From Thiotrichales bacterium (GTDB lineage: Bacteria; Pseudomonadota; Gammaproteobacteria; Francisellales; CACEW01), in assembly GCA_947478525.1 (NCBI GenBank), contig CANJVU010000005.1, forward strand, positions 49,786 to 113,785: 64,000 nt of DNA, read 5' to 3'. Of the stretch, positions 9,667 through 19,054 are shown piece by piece. Below the pieces are notes generated by a model that ran no database searches, had not been told where the DNA came from, and saw only the letters and a list, made by a program, of their open reading frames with translations. Every line of letters begins with the position of its first letter. The first letter of the stretch is position 1. The translations under genes were made by a program, and so were the position numbers.

Positions 9667-11181
9667 ATGACCGACCAGATTCAGCCAACCCCAGAACTCG
9701 ACGAAAATGCCCAAATTGCCTTGCGCAAACAAAAGCTTGCGACCATTCGTGAGCAGGGTGTGGCGTTTCCCAATGGCTTTCGTCGTGATACCTTGGCAAC
9801 TGCATTGCAGCAACGTTATGGTGATAAAACTAAAGCGGAATTAGAGGCCGTTACTGTGCCGGTTACCTATAAAGTGGCGGGGCGGATTGTGCTGCGTCGC
9901 ATGATGGGTAAGGCGAGCTTTATTACTTTGCAGGATATGTCGGGTAGAATTCAAATATATGTGCGTCAAAACGATCTGCCAGAAGGTATCTATGATGCTT
10001 TTAAAACCTGGGACTTAGGCGACATCGTGGGTGTTGAAGGCACCATTTTTAAAACCAATACCGGTGAGTTGTCGATTCACGCTCGTGGTATCCAGCTGTT
10101 AACCAAGTCACTGCGGCCTTTGCCAGATAAGTATCACGGCTTAGCGGATCAAGAGCTGCGTTATCGCCAGCGTTATGTCGATTTAATTGTTAACGAAGAA
10201 GCGCGTCGCGTGTTTATGTTGCGTTCTAATATGGTGAATTGGATTCGCTCCTATTTAATTGAGCATCAATTTATGGAAGTGGAAACCCCAATGATGCAGG
10301 TGATTCCGGGTGGCGCAACCGCGCGGCCATTTAAAACCCATCATAATGCGCTGGATATGGATATGTATCTGCGTATTGCGCCAGAATTATATTTGAAACG
10401 CTTAGTGGTTGGTGGCTTTGAACGCGTGTTTGAAATTAATCGTAACTTCCGTAACGAAGGGTTATCGACGCGGCATAATCCAGAATTTACCATGTTGGAA
10501 TTTTACCAAGCCTACGCCGATTATCGCGATTTGATGAATTTAACGGAAGACTTGTTGCGCCGTATGAGTGCGGATTTATTAGGTAAGCCAGAGATTCAGT
10601 ATCAAGGCCATACGTATGATTTGTCGAAACCCTTTACGCGCATGAGCGTGGTGGATTCGATTATACATTACAACCCCACCATTAGCCGTGAGCAATTGAG
10701 TACGCTGGACAGCGCACGTCAGATTGCCAAAGGATTAGATATAAAGATTGAACCTAAATATGGCTTAGGCAAAGTACAAATTGAGATTTTTGAAAAAACG
10801 GTGGAGTTCAATCTTATGGCTCCGACTTTTATTACTGAATATCCGGCGGAAGTATCACCCTTAGCGCGTCCCAATGATCAAAACCCATTTATCACGGATC
10901 GTTTCGAGTTCTTCATGGGGGGGCGAGAGATTGCCAATGGCTTCTCTGAATTAAATGACGCTGAAGACCAGGCCGCACGATTCCGCGCGCAAGTATCAGC
11001 AAAAGAATCGGGTGATGAAGAAGCCATGCATTACGATGCTGACTATGTTACGGCATTGGAATATGGCATGCCACCAACGGCAGGCGAGGGCATTGGTATT
11101 GATCGCTTGGTGATGCTATTTGCGGATCAGCCATCGATTCGCGATGTGATCTTATTCCCGCATATGCGTCCGCGAGAATAA
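9667..11181 (+). CDS. lysS: Lysyl-tRNA synthetase, class II
   Basis: Charges tRNA-Lys with lysine. The product is 504 residues, the normal length. An N-terminal OB-fold anticodon domain ([21 protein letters not shown], about 75-180) precedes the class II catalytic core. Motif 2 is [20 protein letters not shown] (about 260) and motif 3 is [12 protein letters not shown] (about 473). It runs convergently into wzc, with only 6 bases between stop codons and no obvious terminator hairpin. Confidence 0.97.
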   Translation: MTDQIQPTPELDENAQIALRKQKLATIREQGVAFPNGFRRDTLATALQQRYGDKTKAELEAVTVPVTYKVAGRIVLRRMMGKASFITLQDMSGRIQIYVRQNDLPEGIYDAFKTWDLGDIVGVEGTIFKTNTGELSIHARGIQLLTKSLRPLPDKYHGLADQELRYRQRYVDLIVNEEARRVFMLRSNMVNWIRSYLIEHQFMEVETPMMQVIPGGATARPFKTHHNALDMDMYLRIAPELYLKRLVVGGFERVFEINRNFRNEGLSTRHNPEFTMLEFYQAYADYRDLMNLTEDLLRRMSADLLGKPEIQYQGHTYDLSKPFTRMSVVDSIIHYNPTISREQLSTLDSARQIAKGLDIKIEPKYGLGKVQIEIFEKTVEFNLMAPTFITEYPAEVSPLARPNDQNPFITDRFEFFMGGREIANGFSELNDAEDQAARFRAQVSAKESGDEEAMHYDADYVTALEYGMPPTAGEGIGIDRLVMLFADQPSIRDVILFPHMRPRE

Positions 11182-11187
11182 AAACAT

Positions 11188-13449
11188 CTATTTCTTGCTT
11201 TTATCGCTGCGGTAATCATACCGGTAGTACTGTTGCGCATAATCATAAATCTTATTAGATTTAAGAGGGATCAGGTTAAACACCGCACCATCAATGGTTT
11301 GATTTACTTTTTTAAAGTGATTCAGTGCGACTTCTAATTGTTTTTCGGTATGTTGTCCATAACCCAAAATCATCAGTCTGAGCGTAGCATGTGAAGCTAA
11401 AATTGCCGCGTCAGTCAGCGCCAATATGGGAGCAGTGTCAATAATAATGATGTCATATTGGGCTGAGAAAGCCTGGAGTTCGGTTTGACATGACGGTGCC
11501 ATTAATAGCTCGGCGTGATTATGTGAATTTGAACCGGTAGGCAAAAAGTCCAATTGGGCAAAACGAGTTTTTTGTACACAAACTTCTGGGGTAACCATGC
11601 CCATTAATAAGTCGGTAAATCCTGGCTTATGAGGGCCTTTAAAGTAGTGATACAAATCACCCCGACGCGCATCAGCGTCGATCAGTAGAACCCGTTTGCC
11701 GATTTCTGCGAGCGAGTGTGCCAGGTTTGCAGAAACAAAAGATTTACCAATGTTGGGCGAAGGTCCGCTAATGCTGATAATGTTACCTTTTGCTGAGGTT
11801 AGCTTAAACAGAATGTTGGTGCGTAAACTGCGGATGCTTTCTGAAATTAAGCTTTGTGGATCTAACTCGCTCATGAGTTGTAATTCAGGTTGCAGTTTTC
11901 TATCAAAACGACGCTTTTGACGTCTTTGTTCAGTGCTGTCGAATAAGGTCGCAATTACTGGGATGCCGAGGGTGTTCTCAACAAAATGAGTGTCTTCAAC
12001 GCCTTTTCGCAGGTAGTGTTGAGTGAAAATGATCATGAAACTGATCAGTAACCCAAGTACTATTGCAATCAGTAAAACCAGCGCAGCGGGTACATTAATG
12101 GCTAAAAACGGCACATCTGCATGATCGATAATGGTAATGGTACCCAGGGTGGTGGCTTTGACCAATTCATAGCGTTGAATGTTCATGAGTAAGCTGGTGT
12201 AAATGGTGTTTTTAATCGTGGCGTCACGAGTGAGGTCTACCAATTTTTGATCCGCATCTGGAGTGTTGCGTAACTGTTGATTCAGTCGATCAATCTGCTG
12301 TTGATATTGTGCAATACCAGCATCAATCTGTTGTAACGGCAAACTGTTTTTAACATATTGGCTTTCTAGTTCCGCTCTTTGCATTTGTGCTTGAGTCAGT
12401 TGTGCCTCTGCGGTGGCAATAGAGTTGAGTATCATTTTGGTTTGAGCGCTTAAAGAAACGTGGCCGCTCTTGGTCCGATATTCATTATAGTTGGTTTCGG
12501 CGATGTTCAGTTGTTTTTCTGCATCGGGTACGCGTTTTTTCAAGAACTTCAACGCTTCTGCAGCCTGCAGTGCGGTTTGTTTGACCGAGCTGTTTACGAT
12601 GTAAAAGCCAATGGTATTTAAAATGGCGGCCGCTTTTTCAGAGCTGGCATTATTCAGCGTCACGTTGAGGGTGTTGGCAAATTGGCCAGTTGGTGAAACT
12701 TTAATGGCATCGGCAAGTGATTTTAAGGCCATTTCAGTGGGGATTTGCTTAATATAAAATACCGCGCCTGCATTGGCCGTAATAGATGAAATGGTCAGGG
12801 TAATGGCATTATATTGGTTGGCATTGAGTGTTAAAGGAATGCCGGTTGTTCCAGTAGCCAATGAGGTGCCTTTCGGATCTATTAACGTATAATGGTCGTT
12901 TCCTTGATAGATGATTTTAAAAATTTTATTCTGCCAATAAGGCTTAACTGAGAAGTTTTTTAGATCGAGTGAACTGCCACCCCAGTTGTAGCTGTTCATG
13001 CCTAACCACGGTTTGGCGATTTGATTGGTATAATTTTGCTTATCATAGTTAAGCGCAATTTTATGCCCAAAAATGGGGAAGTAGTCTGGGGTTAGGATAA
13101 CATCTAAATGTAGTTGTTTAATAGTAGGCTCTAAGACACTACGCGAAGTCACGATACTCTGCTCGCTGGCAATCATAGCAGAATCACCGCCAAGCATGCT
13201 CATAGGAGAGGACGAGCTTTGACCCATTAATGAGCTCATTAAGCTATTATTAGAGTTGCCACTGACGCTAATCAGCGTGTTGGATTGATATACGGGGATT
13301 CGCGCTTTGCAAATCGCAGCGCCAATCAGGAGTGCAATCACCACACAGCCGAAAATAAGCCATTTGCGTGGCCACAACATATTAATAAGATCTTTTAATT
13401 CAATCACATCTTGCGTGTTTTTTTCTCGAGCGGGTTGTGAGTTACTCAT
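11188..13449 (-). CDS. wzc: Wzc-type polysaccharide co-polymerase / tyrosine autokinase
   Basis: Inner-membrane protein controlling chain length and export of capsular or exopolysaccharide. Its 753 residues comprise a short cytosolic N-terminus and TM1 (about 33-50), then a periplasmic Wzz domain with long coiled coil (about 300-400) and TM2 (about 450-472). The cytosolic BY-kinase domain has Walker A GPSPNIGKS (about 560), Walker A' LLIDADARRGDL (about 582) and Walker B IIIIDTAP (about 663). The tail YDYAQQYYRYDYRSDK is the tyrosine cluster that is autophosphorylated and reset by the Wzb phosphatase. It is last in the lpxH-wzb-wza-wzc run, 11 bases after wza. Confidence 0.9.
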   Translation of the reverse strand: MSNSQPAREKNTQDVIELKDLINMLWPRKWLIFGCVVIALLIGAAICKARIPVYQSNTLISVSGNSNNSLMSSLMGQSSSSPMSMLGGDSAMIASEQSIVTSRSVLEPTIKQLHLDVILTPDYFPIFGHKIALNYDKQNYTNQIAKPWLGMNSYNWGGSSLDLKNFSVKPYWQNKIFKIIYQGNDHYTLIDPKGTSLATGTTGIPLTLNANQYNAITLTISSITANAGAVFYIKQIPTEMALKSLADAIKVSPTGQFANTLNVTLNNASSEKAAAILNTIGFYIVNSSVKQTALQAAEALKFLKKRVPDAEKQLNIAETNYNEYRTKSGHVSLSAQTKMILNSIATAEAQLTQAQMQRAELESQYVKNSLPLQQIDAGIAQYQQQIDRLNQQLRNTPDADQKLVDLTRDATIKNTIYTSLLMNIQRYELVKATTLGTITIIDHADVPFLAINVPAALVLLIAIVLGLLISFMIIFTQHYLRKGVEDTHFVENTLGIPVIATLFDSTEQRRQKRRFDRKLQPELQLMSELDPQSLISESIRSLRTNILFKLTSAKGNIISISGPSPNIGKSFVSANLAHSLAEIGKRVLLIDADARRGDLYHYFKGPHKPGFTDLLMGMVTPEVCVQKTRFAQLDFLPTGSNSHNHAELLMAPSCQTELQAFSAQYDIIIIDTAPILALTDAAILASHATLRLMILGYGQHTEKQLEVALNHFKKVNQTIDGAVFNLIPLKSNKIYDYAQQYYRYDYRSDKSKK

Positions 13450-13460
13450 GGTAAATAATC

Positions 13461-14627
13461 CTAATGTGTAAGGCTATTAATATAAACAGCAGTAGTAAGG
13501 GGTTGATTAATTTGACTGATAACTTCACCAAAGGTAGCCAGTTTCGAGGTTGATACAAAGACCACATCTTGGGATTTTAGTCTAAATTCGCTGGCCAGAT
13601 TGTAGGAGTCTGGTGATGAGGCATTGAGCGAGTAAATTTGAGGGTTGTCATTGAAATTACGAATAACATAGGTGTACTCAGGATCAGACATATCCGCCAC
13701 GCCTTTAGCATTGCCGAGCGCTTGTTCCAGGGACATTTGGCCGTCCACCATGTAGTATGGGCCGGGTGCATTAACGGAGCCCAGTACAAAAATAGTGTTG
13801 AGGTTATTATTGGGAATGTTAATAATGGCTTCATTTTCCAATATCCAATTGGCAGAGGATCCATTGGGTGTTTTTAGGGTATTAAGATTCACGAAAGTGG
13901 TAACGCCATTCTGTTCTACGGTGATGTTGCTCAAGTCCGCGCAGGAAGGCATTTCGCCAGAGGTGGTGTAAACGCCGCATTGAATGGGGCCTCCCGCATT
14001 CGTTACTGCATCCAGTACGGTTAGAGGGATGTTAGTTATGGGTATGTCAGCAGCTTTGTTGACAGCGCCGGTAACGGTAACATGCTGGCTATTAAAACCC
14101 GTTATTGTTACATTGATTTGTGGATCTTTAATGATGGATGCGAGTTTTTTGGTGATCAATTGACGAACCTCATCGGTGGTTTTGTTCACCACCTTGAGAT
14201 AACCAAGATATGGGTAGTAAATGGTTCCATCAGCATTGACGGTCAACACCATCTGCTGACTATTGCTGTTTGCGCCAGCGGCCGTGTTCAGGCTTGGTTC
14301 AAGGGGGCTGGCCAGGTTGAAGTAGTTCCAAACGTTAATGCCAATGGTGTCGCCAATACCAATGTGATAAGTGTATTGATTAATGTTAGAAATAAACCCT
14401 TTTGGAGGGAGATAATTTTTGATCGCTAAGGCTGATTCAATATCCGCCTGATGTTGCTGTTGTTGAATGAGCAGCGCATTAATAGGTACAATATTGGGCG
14501 TGACAATATTGCCATTGGCATTAACATCAGCAGTTAATGAGATGTCATTCATGTGCTGGCCTGGTACCAGGGCGCAACCGGTAAGGGTAAGAAGTGATAA
14601 CAATGCGGTAAGACGTATGTGTTTCAT
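13461..14627 (-). CDS. wza: Wza-type outer-membrane polysaccharide export lipoprotein
   Basis: Forms the octameric outer-membrane channel for capsule or exopolysaccharide. It has 388 residues (E. coli Wza 379). A lipoprotein signal ends in lipobox LTGC (Cys18). The Poly_export domain YHIGIGDTIGINVWNYF is near residue 86, and SLBB-type repeats follow (HVTVTGAVNKAADIPI, then TIFVLGSVNAPGPYYMVDG). SD AGGGG precedes the ATG. Partner of the Wzc kinase downstream and the Wzb phosphatase upstream. Confidence 0.9.
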   Translation of the reverse strand: MKHIRLTALLSLLTLTGCALVPGQHMNDISLTADVNANGNIVTPNIVPINALLIQQQQHQADIESALAIKNYLPPKGFISNINQYTYHIGIGDTIGINVWNYFNLASPLEPSLNTAAGANSNSQQMVLTVNADGTIYYPYLGYLKVVNKTTDEVRQLITKKLASIIKDPQINVTITGFNSQHVTVTGAVNKAADIPITNIPLTVLDAVTNAGGPIQCGVYTTSGEMPSCADLSNITVEQNGVTTFVNLNTLKTPNGSSANWILENEAIINIPNNNLNTIFVLGSVNAPGPYYMVDGQMSLEQALGNAKGVADMSDPEYTYVIRNFNDNPQIYSLNASSPDSYNLASEFRLKSQDVVFVSTSKLATFGEVISQINQPLTTAVYINSLTH

Positions 14628-14650
14628 GCGTGCAGAGCCCCTAAAAATTT

Positions 14651-15094
14651 TTAAATTTTATCAATCCAATCCGTGGCGCATAGCCTAACATCTTCAACCA
14701 TTTTGTCAAATGCTGTTTTAGGGTGTTGATAGGGGTCTGGTATATTCAAATTGCGCCAGTGCCCTAACCGGAATACTTTTCCACGTGCAAAGGGAAATAG
14801 AGCTTCTATTTCTTTTTGATGTTCCTGTTCCATCACCAAAATCAGATCAAATTCTCGCGCCATCTGTTCGGTTAACTGTTGTGCACGATGCGAGTGGATG
14901 TCAATACCCGCTGCATCCATGATTTGAATAGAAAAGGGAGCTGCAGGAGCATTAACCATTGCGGCAAGCCCAGCTGAAGCGATCATGATATTCCGTTTCT
15001 GTTGCTGGAAGTGGTGTTTGAGTAATGCCTCGCCCACTGGGCTTCGGCAAATATTACCAATGCAGACGACTAAAATCTTATTAAACATAACCAT
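14651..15094 (-). CDS. wzb: Low-molecular-weight protein-tyrosine phosphatase, Wzb-type
   Basis: Dephosphorylates the tyrosine cluster of Wzc and so cycles polysaccharide export. Starting at 15094 it has 147 residues and opens MVMFNKILVVCIGNICRSP, with the catalytic P-loop C-x5-R-S (Cys11). The general-acid Asp is in NIPDPYQHP near the C-terminus. An equally plausible ATG lies two codons later at 15088. The longer open frame up to 15244 only runs through lpxH in another phase and is not used. The ATG overlaps the lpxH stop by one base (TAATG), indicating coupling. Confidence 0.88.
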   Translation of the reverse strand: MVMFNKILVVCIGNICRSPVGEALLKHHFQQQKRNIMIASAGLAAMVNAPAAPFSIQIMDAAGIDIHSHRAQQLTEQMAREFDLILVMEQEHQKEIEALFPFARGKVFRLGHWRNLNIPDPYQHPKTAFDKMVEDVRLCATDWIDKI

Positions 15095-15825
15095 TATCCA
15101 AAGTTTCCAAGCGTTAATTGATCTGGCGCTATTTGAACATAACTTCCCTGTTGATGCCAGTCTCCTAAGACAATTCTTTTGCGTTGCTCTGGGTAGTAAT
15201 GAATTGCCATGCGATGGGTGTGGCCATGAATGAGTGTATAACAATTTAAGGGTGCAAACGCTTCTGCAATGCCCGCGGGTGTGACATCAACCGCACCTAG
15301 GCCAGAGGCTTGGCGTTGTTGATAGTGCCGCACACTCGACTGTCGTAGTGATAAGGCAATCTTGCGGCGATAGAAAAGCGGTAATCGCAAGAGTAAGAAT
15401 TGCAACCATTTCCAATAGGCAATGCGACGGCAACGTAGGTAATGGGTATCGTCGGTACAGAGTAAATCACCGTGCATCAAAACGATAGGGTTGCCATAAA
15501 AGTTAACAATGGCGGGGTCTTGTAACAAAGTTGCACCAGACATCTTGGCGAAACGTTTGCCAATCAAAAAATCCCGGTTTCCGCGCATAAAAAATAATTT
15601 CACGCCTTGATCGGTGAGCGCTTTCAGTGCTTGGATGATTTTTTGGTTAAAGGGTGTTAAATCATCATCGCCAATCCAATACTCAATAAAATCGCCCAGG
15701 ATGTAGAGCGCGTCAGCTTGCGCGGCTTTTTCCTGCAGAAATCGAAAAAACAACGCCGTGGTTTCTGGGCGCTGTTCGCTCAAGTGTAAATCAGAAATGA
15801 TTAATGAATAGGGTGTGTGTGCCAT
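15094..15825 (-). CDS. lpxH: UDP-2,3-diacylglucosamine diphosphatase LpxH
   Basis: Lipid A biosynthesis: hydrolyses UDP-2,3-diacylglucosamine to lipid X and UMP at the inner membrane. The 243 residues show all calcineurin-like metal motifs: SDLHL (Asp12, His14), LGDFIEYWIGDDD, MRGNRDFLIGKRF, LMHGDLLCTDD and LIHGHTHRMAI near the C-terminus. It is the first gene of the minus-strand run leading into wzb-wza-wzc, which ties lipid A synthesis to polysaccharide export. It is divergent from glnS; the ppiB gene often found here in other gammaproteobacteria is missing. Confidence 0.95.
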   Translation of the reverse strand: MAHTPYSLIISDLHLSEQRPETTALFFRFLQEKAAQADALYILGDFIEYWIGDDDLTPFNQKIIQALKALTDQGVKLFFMRGNRDFLIGKRFAKMSGATLLQDPAIVNFYGNPIVLMHGDLLCTDDTHYLRCRRIAYWKWLQFLLLRLPLFYRRKIALSLRQSSVRHYQQRQASGLGAVDVTPAGIAEAFAPLNCYTLIHGHTHRMAIHYYPEQRKRIVLGDWHQQGSYVQIAPDQLTLGNFG

Positions 15826-15856
15826 GATTTTTCAGGTGCAAGCTTGCCATCAATGA

Positions 15857-15865
15857 TGCTAAAAT
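15857..15865 (+). promoter_or_regulatory. Candidate extended -10 promoter of glnS
   Basis: TGCTAAAAT, an extended -10 element (TG at 15857-15858, hexamer 15860-15865), lies 35 bases before the glnS start. No good -35 is visible at 17 bases upstream. Confidence 0.4.
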
Positions 15866-15899
15866 AGCATTTTTCAACCAGTAATACAAAGGTCATCAC

Positions 15900-17573
15900 A
15901 TGAGTCATTCTGAACCCGTTTCACATAAAACCAATTTTATCCGCAACATCATTGAAGCTGACAATCGAGCCGGCACCTTTGGCGGCAAGGTGGTGACACG
16001 GTTTCCGCCAGAACCCAATGGCTATCTGCACATCGGTCATGCCAAGTCGATTTGCTTAAACTTTGGACTGGCGAAAGATTATAACTCCTATTGTTATCTA
16101 CGGTTTGATGACACCAACCCCTGTACCGAAAGCGAAGAGTTTATGAACTCGATCAAGCGTGATGTGCAATGGCTGGGGTTTGACTGGGGTGATAAATTAA
16201 CCTATGCCTCCGAATATTTCCAAACGTTTTATGACTGTGCCGTGCATTTGATTAACGCTGGCAAAGCGTATGTCTGCAGTTTAACCGCAGAGCAGGTTCG
16301 TGAATATCGTGGTACCTTGACGGAGCCGGGTCGTCTCAGTCCAGACCGTGATCGAAGCATCGCGGAAAATCTAGATCTCTTTAAGCGCATGGCTGCTGGT
16401 GAATTTGACGAAGGTCAATATTCATTACGTGCCAAAATCGATATGGCTTCGGGTAATATCAACATGCGTGACCCTGCGCTGTATCGTATTCGTAAAGTGG
16501 CGCATCATCATGTGGGGGATAAATGGTGTGTTTACCCCATGTATGATTACGCGCACCCGCTTGAAGATGCCATTGAAGGCATTACGCATTCTTTGTGCAC
16601 ACTGGAATTCCAAGACCATCGCCCCTTATACGACTGGGTGGTGGAAAACTGTGGCTTAACATTGGATTACAAACCCAAGCAAATTGAATTTTCGCGGCTA
16701 AATTTGAGTTACACCATGACCAGCAAACGTAAGCTCAAACAATTGGTCGAAGAAAAATATGTGTTGGGGTGGGATGATCCGCGTATGCCAACGCTGGCTG
16801 GCCAGCGCCGTCGTGGTGTGCCAGCTGCCGCCTTGCGTAGCTTGTGCGAACAGGTAGGTATTTCCAAACAAGATTCGGTGATTGATGTCAGTTTATATGA
16901 TGAAGCGATTCGCAATGAACTCAACCAAACCGCACCACGGCGGATGGCGGTATTAAAGCCGATTAAAGTGATCATCGACAATTACCCAGAAGACAAAGTC
17001 GAGCCATTGGAATTGTCGAACCATCCCAATAAACCGGAGTGGGGTAAACGCAAAGTGCTATTCAGCAATACTTTATATATCGAACAAGATGATTTTATGC
17101 TGAACCCGCCGGAAGATTTTTATCGTCTGGGACCTGGTCGCTCAGTGCGTTTGATCAATGCCTATGTGATTGAATGTCATCATGTTGAGCAAGATGCCAC
17201 AGGTAATGTGATTGAATTACATTGCCATTATCTACCTGAAACCTTAGCTGGCCAAAAACCTGCTGATGGCCGCAAAGTTAAAGGCATTATTCATTGGTTG
17301 TCAGCACCACATGCGATTACCGCACAAGTGCGCTTGTATGAGCGTTTGTTTAATTGCGAAAATCCGGGGTCCGTGGAAGATTTGGCGCCAGCGCTTAATA
17401 CGGATTCACTCCACGTGATTAACGCCTTTGTAGAACTAGATTTGTTAGAAGCCAAACCCGAACAAGCCTTTCAATTTAACCGGCTGGGGTACTTTGTAGC
17501 CGATCAACATGATCATGCCAAAGGGCATCCAGTGTTTAATAGAACGGTAGGATTAAAAGAGAGCGCTAAATAA
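15900..17573 (+). CDS. glnS: Glutaminyl-tRNA synthetase
   Basis: Charges tRNA-Gln directly. The 557 residues match the E. coli enzyme in length (554). The class I HIGH motif is in PPEPNGYLHIGHAKS (about residue 37-51) and the KMSKS equivalent is MTSKRK (about 273). The anticodon-binding beta-barrels occupy the C-terminal 200 residues. A dedicated GlnRS is typical of gammaproteobacteria. cysS starts one base after its stop. Confidence 0.97.
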   Translation: MSHSEPVSHKTNFIRNIIEADNRAGTFGGKVVTRFPPEPNGYLHIGHAKSICLNFGLAKDYNSYCYLRFDDTNPCTESEEFMNSIKRDVQWLGFDWGDKLTYASEYFQTFYDCAVHLINAGKAYVCSLTAEQVREYRGTLTEPGRLSPDRDRSIAENLDLFKRMAAGEFDEGQYSLRAKIDMASGNINMRDPALYRIRKVAHHHVGDKWCVYPMYDYAHPLEDAIEGITHSLCTLEFQDHRPLYDWVVENCGLTLDYKPKQIEFSRLNLSYTMTSKRKLKQLVEEKYVLGWDDPRMPTLAGQRRRGVPAAALRSLCEQVGISKQDSVIDVSLYDEAIRNELNQTAPRRMAVLKPIKVIIDNYPEDKVEPLELSNHPNKPEWGKRKVLFSNTLYIEQDDFMLNPPEDFYRLGPGRSVRLINAYVIECHHVEQDATGNVIELHCHYLPETLAGQKPADGRKVKGIIHWLSAPHAITAQVRLYERLFNCENPGSVEDLAPALNTDSLHVINAFVELDLLEAKPEQAFQFNRLGYFVADQHDHAKGHPVFNRTVGLKESAK

Positions 17574-17574
17574 T

Positions 17575-18957
17575 ATGTCATTACAGCTATATAACTCACT
17601 CACCAAACGCAAAGAACTGTTCACGCCGATCACGCCTGGCAAAATCAAACTCTACGTCTGTGGTGTGACGGTATATGACTACTGCCATATTGGCCATGCG
17701 CGAACCTATCTGGCGTTTGATGTGATCATCCGCTATCTGAGATGGCGTGGTTTTGAGGTGACCTATGTGCGGAATATCACTGATATTGACGATAAAATCA
17801 TTAAACGCGCCCATCAAAATCATGAAACGCCAGAACAGCTGGTGGCGCGTTTTGTCAAAGTAATGCACGACGAATTCGCCAAGCTCAATATTTTACCGCC
17901 GGACCTCGAGCCCACCGCAACCGGAACCGTCGCTGAAATTATCGCGATGAACCAAACCTTGATTGACAAAGGTTTTGCCTATGCCGCCAGCAATGGCGAT
18001 GTGTATTATCGCGTTGCCAAATTTAAAGATTACGGCAAATTGAGTGGTCAACATATCGAGCAATTGCGTGTTGGCGAACGGGTGGAAATCAATACCGACA
18101 AGGAAGATCCATTAGACTTTGTGCTATGGAAATCCTCCAAGCCCGGTGAGCCTTCTTGGGAGTCGCCATGGGGACCCGGTCGCCCCGGTTGGCATATCGA
18201 ATGTTCCGCGATGACCAAAAAAAGTTTGGGTGATACCTTTGATATTCATGCTGGTGGTTCTGACCTTAGATTTCCGCATCATGAAAATGAAATCGCCCAA
18301 TCCGAAGCGGCCAACGGCTGCGAGTTTGCCCGCTATTGGCTGCACAGCGGTATGGTGCAAGTCAATGCCAAAAAAATGTCAAAATCCCTCGGCAACTTTT
18401 TTATCATCGGTGATGTGCTGAAAGAATATCGCGCCGAAGTGGTGCGCTATTTTCTCATTTCCGGCCAGTATCGCGGCGAAATCAACTACTGCGATGAAAA
18501 TTTACAAGCCGCAGAGTCCTCATTGGCACGCTTTTATACCGCGTTGCGTGGCTTGAATTTAGACGGTGTAAATCCACCAGAAAAAGAAACCTACACCGAG
18601 CGTTTTATCACTGCGATGGATGATGATTTCAATACCCCTGAAGCCATTGCTGTGTTGTTTGAATTGATCCGCGAGATCAATCGCCTGCGCGAAACCGATA
18701 TGGCGCAAGCCGCACAGTTTGGTGTGTTGCTAAAAAACTTATGCCAGATTTTGGGCATTGCACAACAACCGCCAGGAGCGTTTTTGCAAAGCGATGGAAC
18801 TGTTGACGCAGCAGCCGTTGAGGCGTTGATTGGGCAACGTAACCAAGCCCGTAAAAACAAAGACTGGGCAGCGTCAGATCGGATCCGTAATCAATTGACT
18901 GAAATGGGGGTGACATTAGAAGATTCATCGCAAGGGACGTTGTGGCGTAAAATGTAA
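17575..18957 (+). CDS. cysS: Cysteinyl-tRNA synthetase
   Basis: Charges tRNA-Cys; 460 residues, equal to the family norm. Zinc-binding Cys in LYVCGVTVYDYCHIGHART, with the HIGH motif just after; GWHIECSAM and HHENEIAQSEA carry further zinc/active-site residues. KMSKSLGNF is at about residue 267. The DALR-type C-terminal domain (about 350-460) includes RNQARKNKDWAASDRIR. It is directly coupled to glnS. Confidence 0.97.
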   Translation: MSLQLYNSLTKRKELFTPITPGKIKLYVCGVTVYDYCHIGHARTYLAFDVIIRYLRWRGFEVTYVRNITDIDDKIIKRAHQNHETPEQLVARFVKVMHDEFAKLNILPPDLEPTATGTVAEIIAMNQTLIDKGFAYAASNGDVYYRVAKFKDYGKLSGQHIEQLRVGERVEINTDKEDPLDFVLWKSSKPGEPSWESPWGPGRPGWHIECSAMTKKSLGDTFDIHAGGSDLRFPHHENEIAQSEAANGCEFARYWLHSGMVQVNAKKMSKSLGNFFIIGDVLKEYRAEVVRYFLISGQYRGEINYCDENLQAAESSLARFYTALRGLNLDGVNPPEKETYTERFITAMDDDFNTPEAIAVLFELIREINRLRETDMAQAAQFGVLLKNLCQILGIAQQPPGAFLQSDGTVDAAAVEALIGQRNQARKNKDWAASDRIRNQLTEMGVTLEDSSQGTLWRKM

Positions 18958-19030
18958 TTGCTAAGACATATGTTTTCAATGAGAAAAGCCAATGCGCAGG
19001 CTGGCGAACGCAAATTGGATTGGTGCTAAA

Positions 19031-19052
19031 GGGATGGATTGGCGCCCATCCC
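19031..19052 (-). terminator. Possible hairpin terminator between cysS and dacA
   Basis: Seven-base-pair stem gggatgg (19031-19037) / ccatccc (19046-19052) with an 8-base loop, lying in the convergent gap just beyond the dacA stop. Only a short T stretch follows on the minus strand, so termination strength is doubtful. Confidence 0.35.
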
Positions 19053-19054
19053 CA

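Noticed and set aside
15095..15244. Longer N-terminus for the Wzb-type phosphatase
   Set aside because: The extension is the shadow of lpxH in another frame; family alignment starts at MVMFNK or MFNK.
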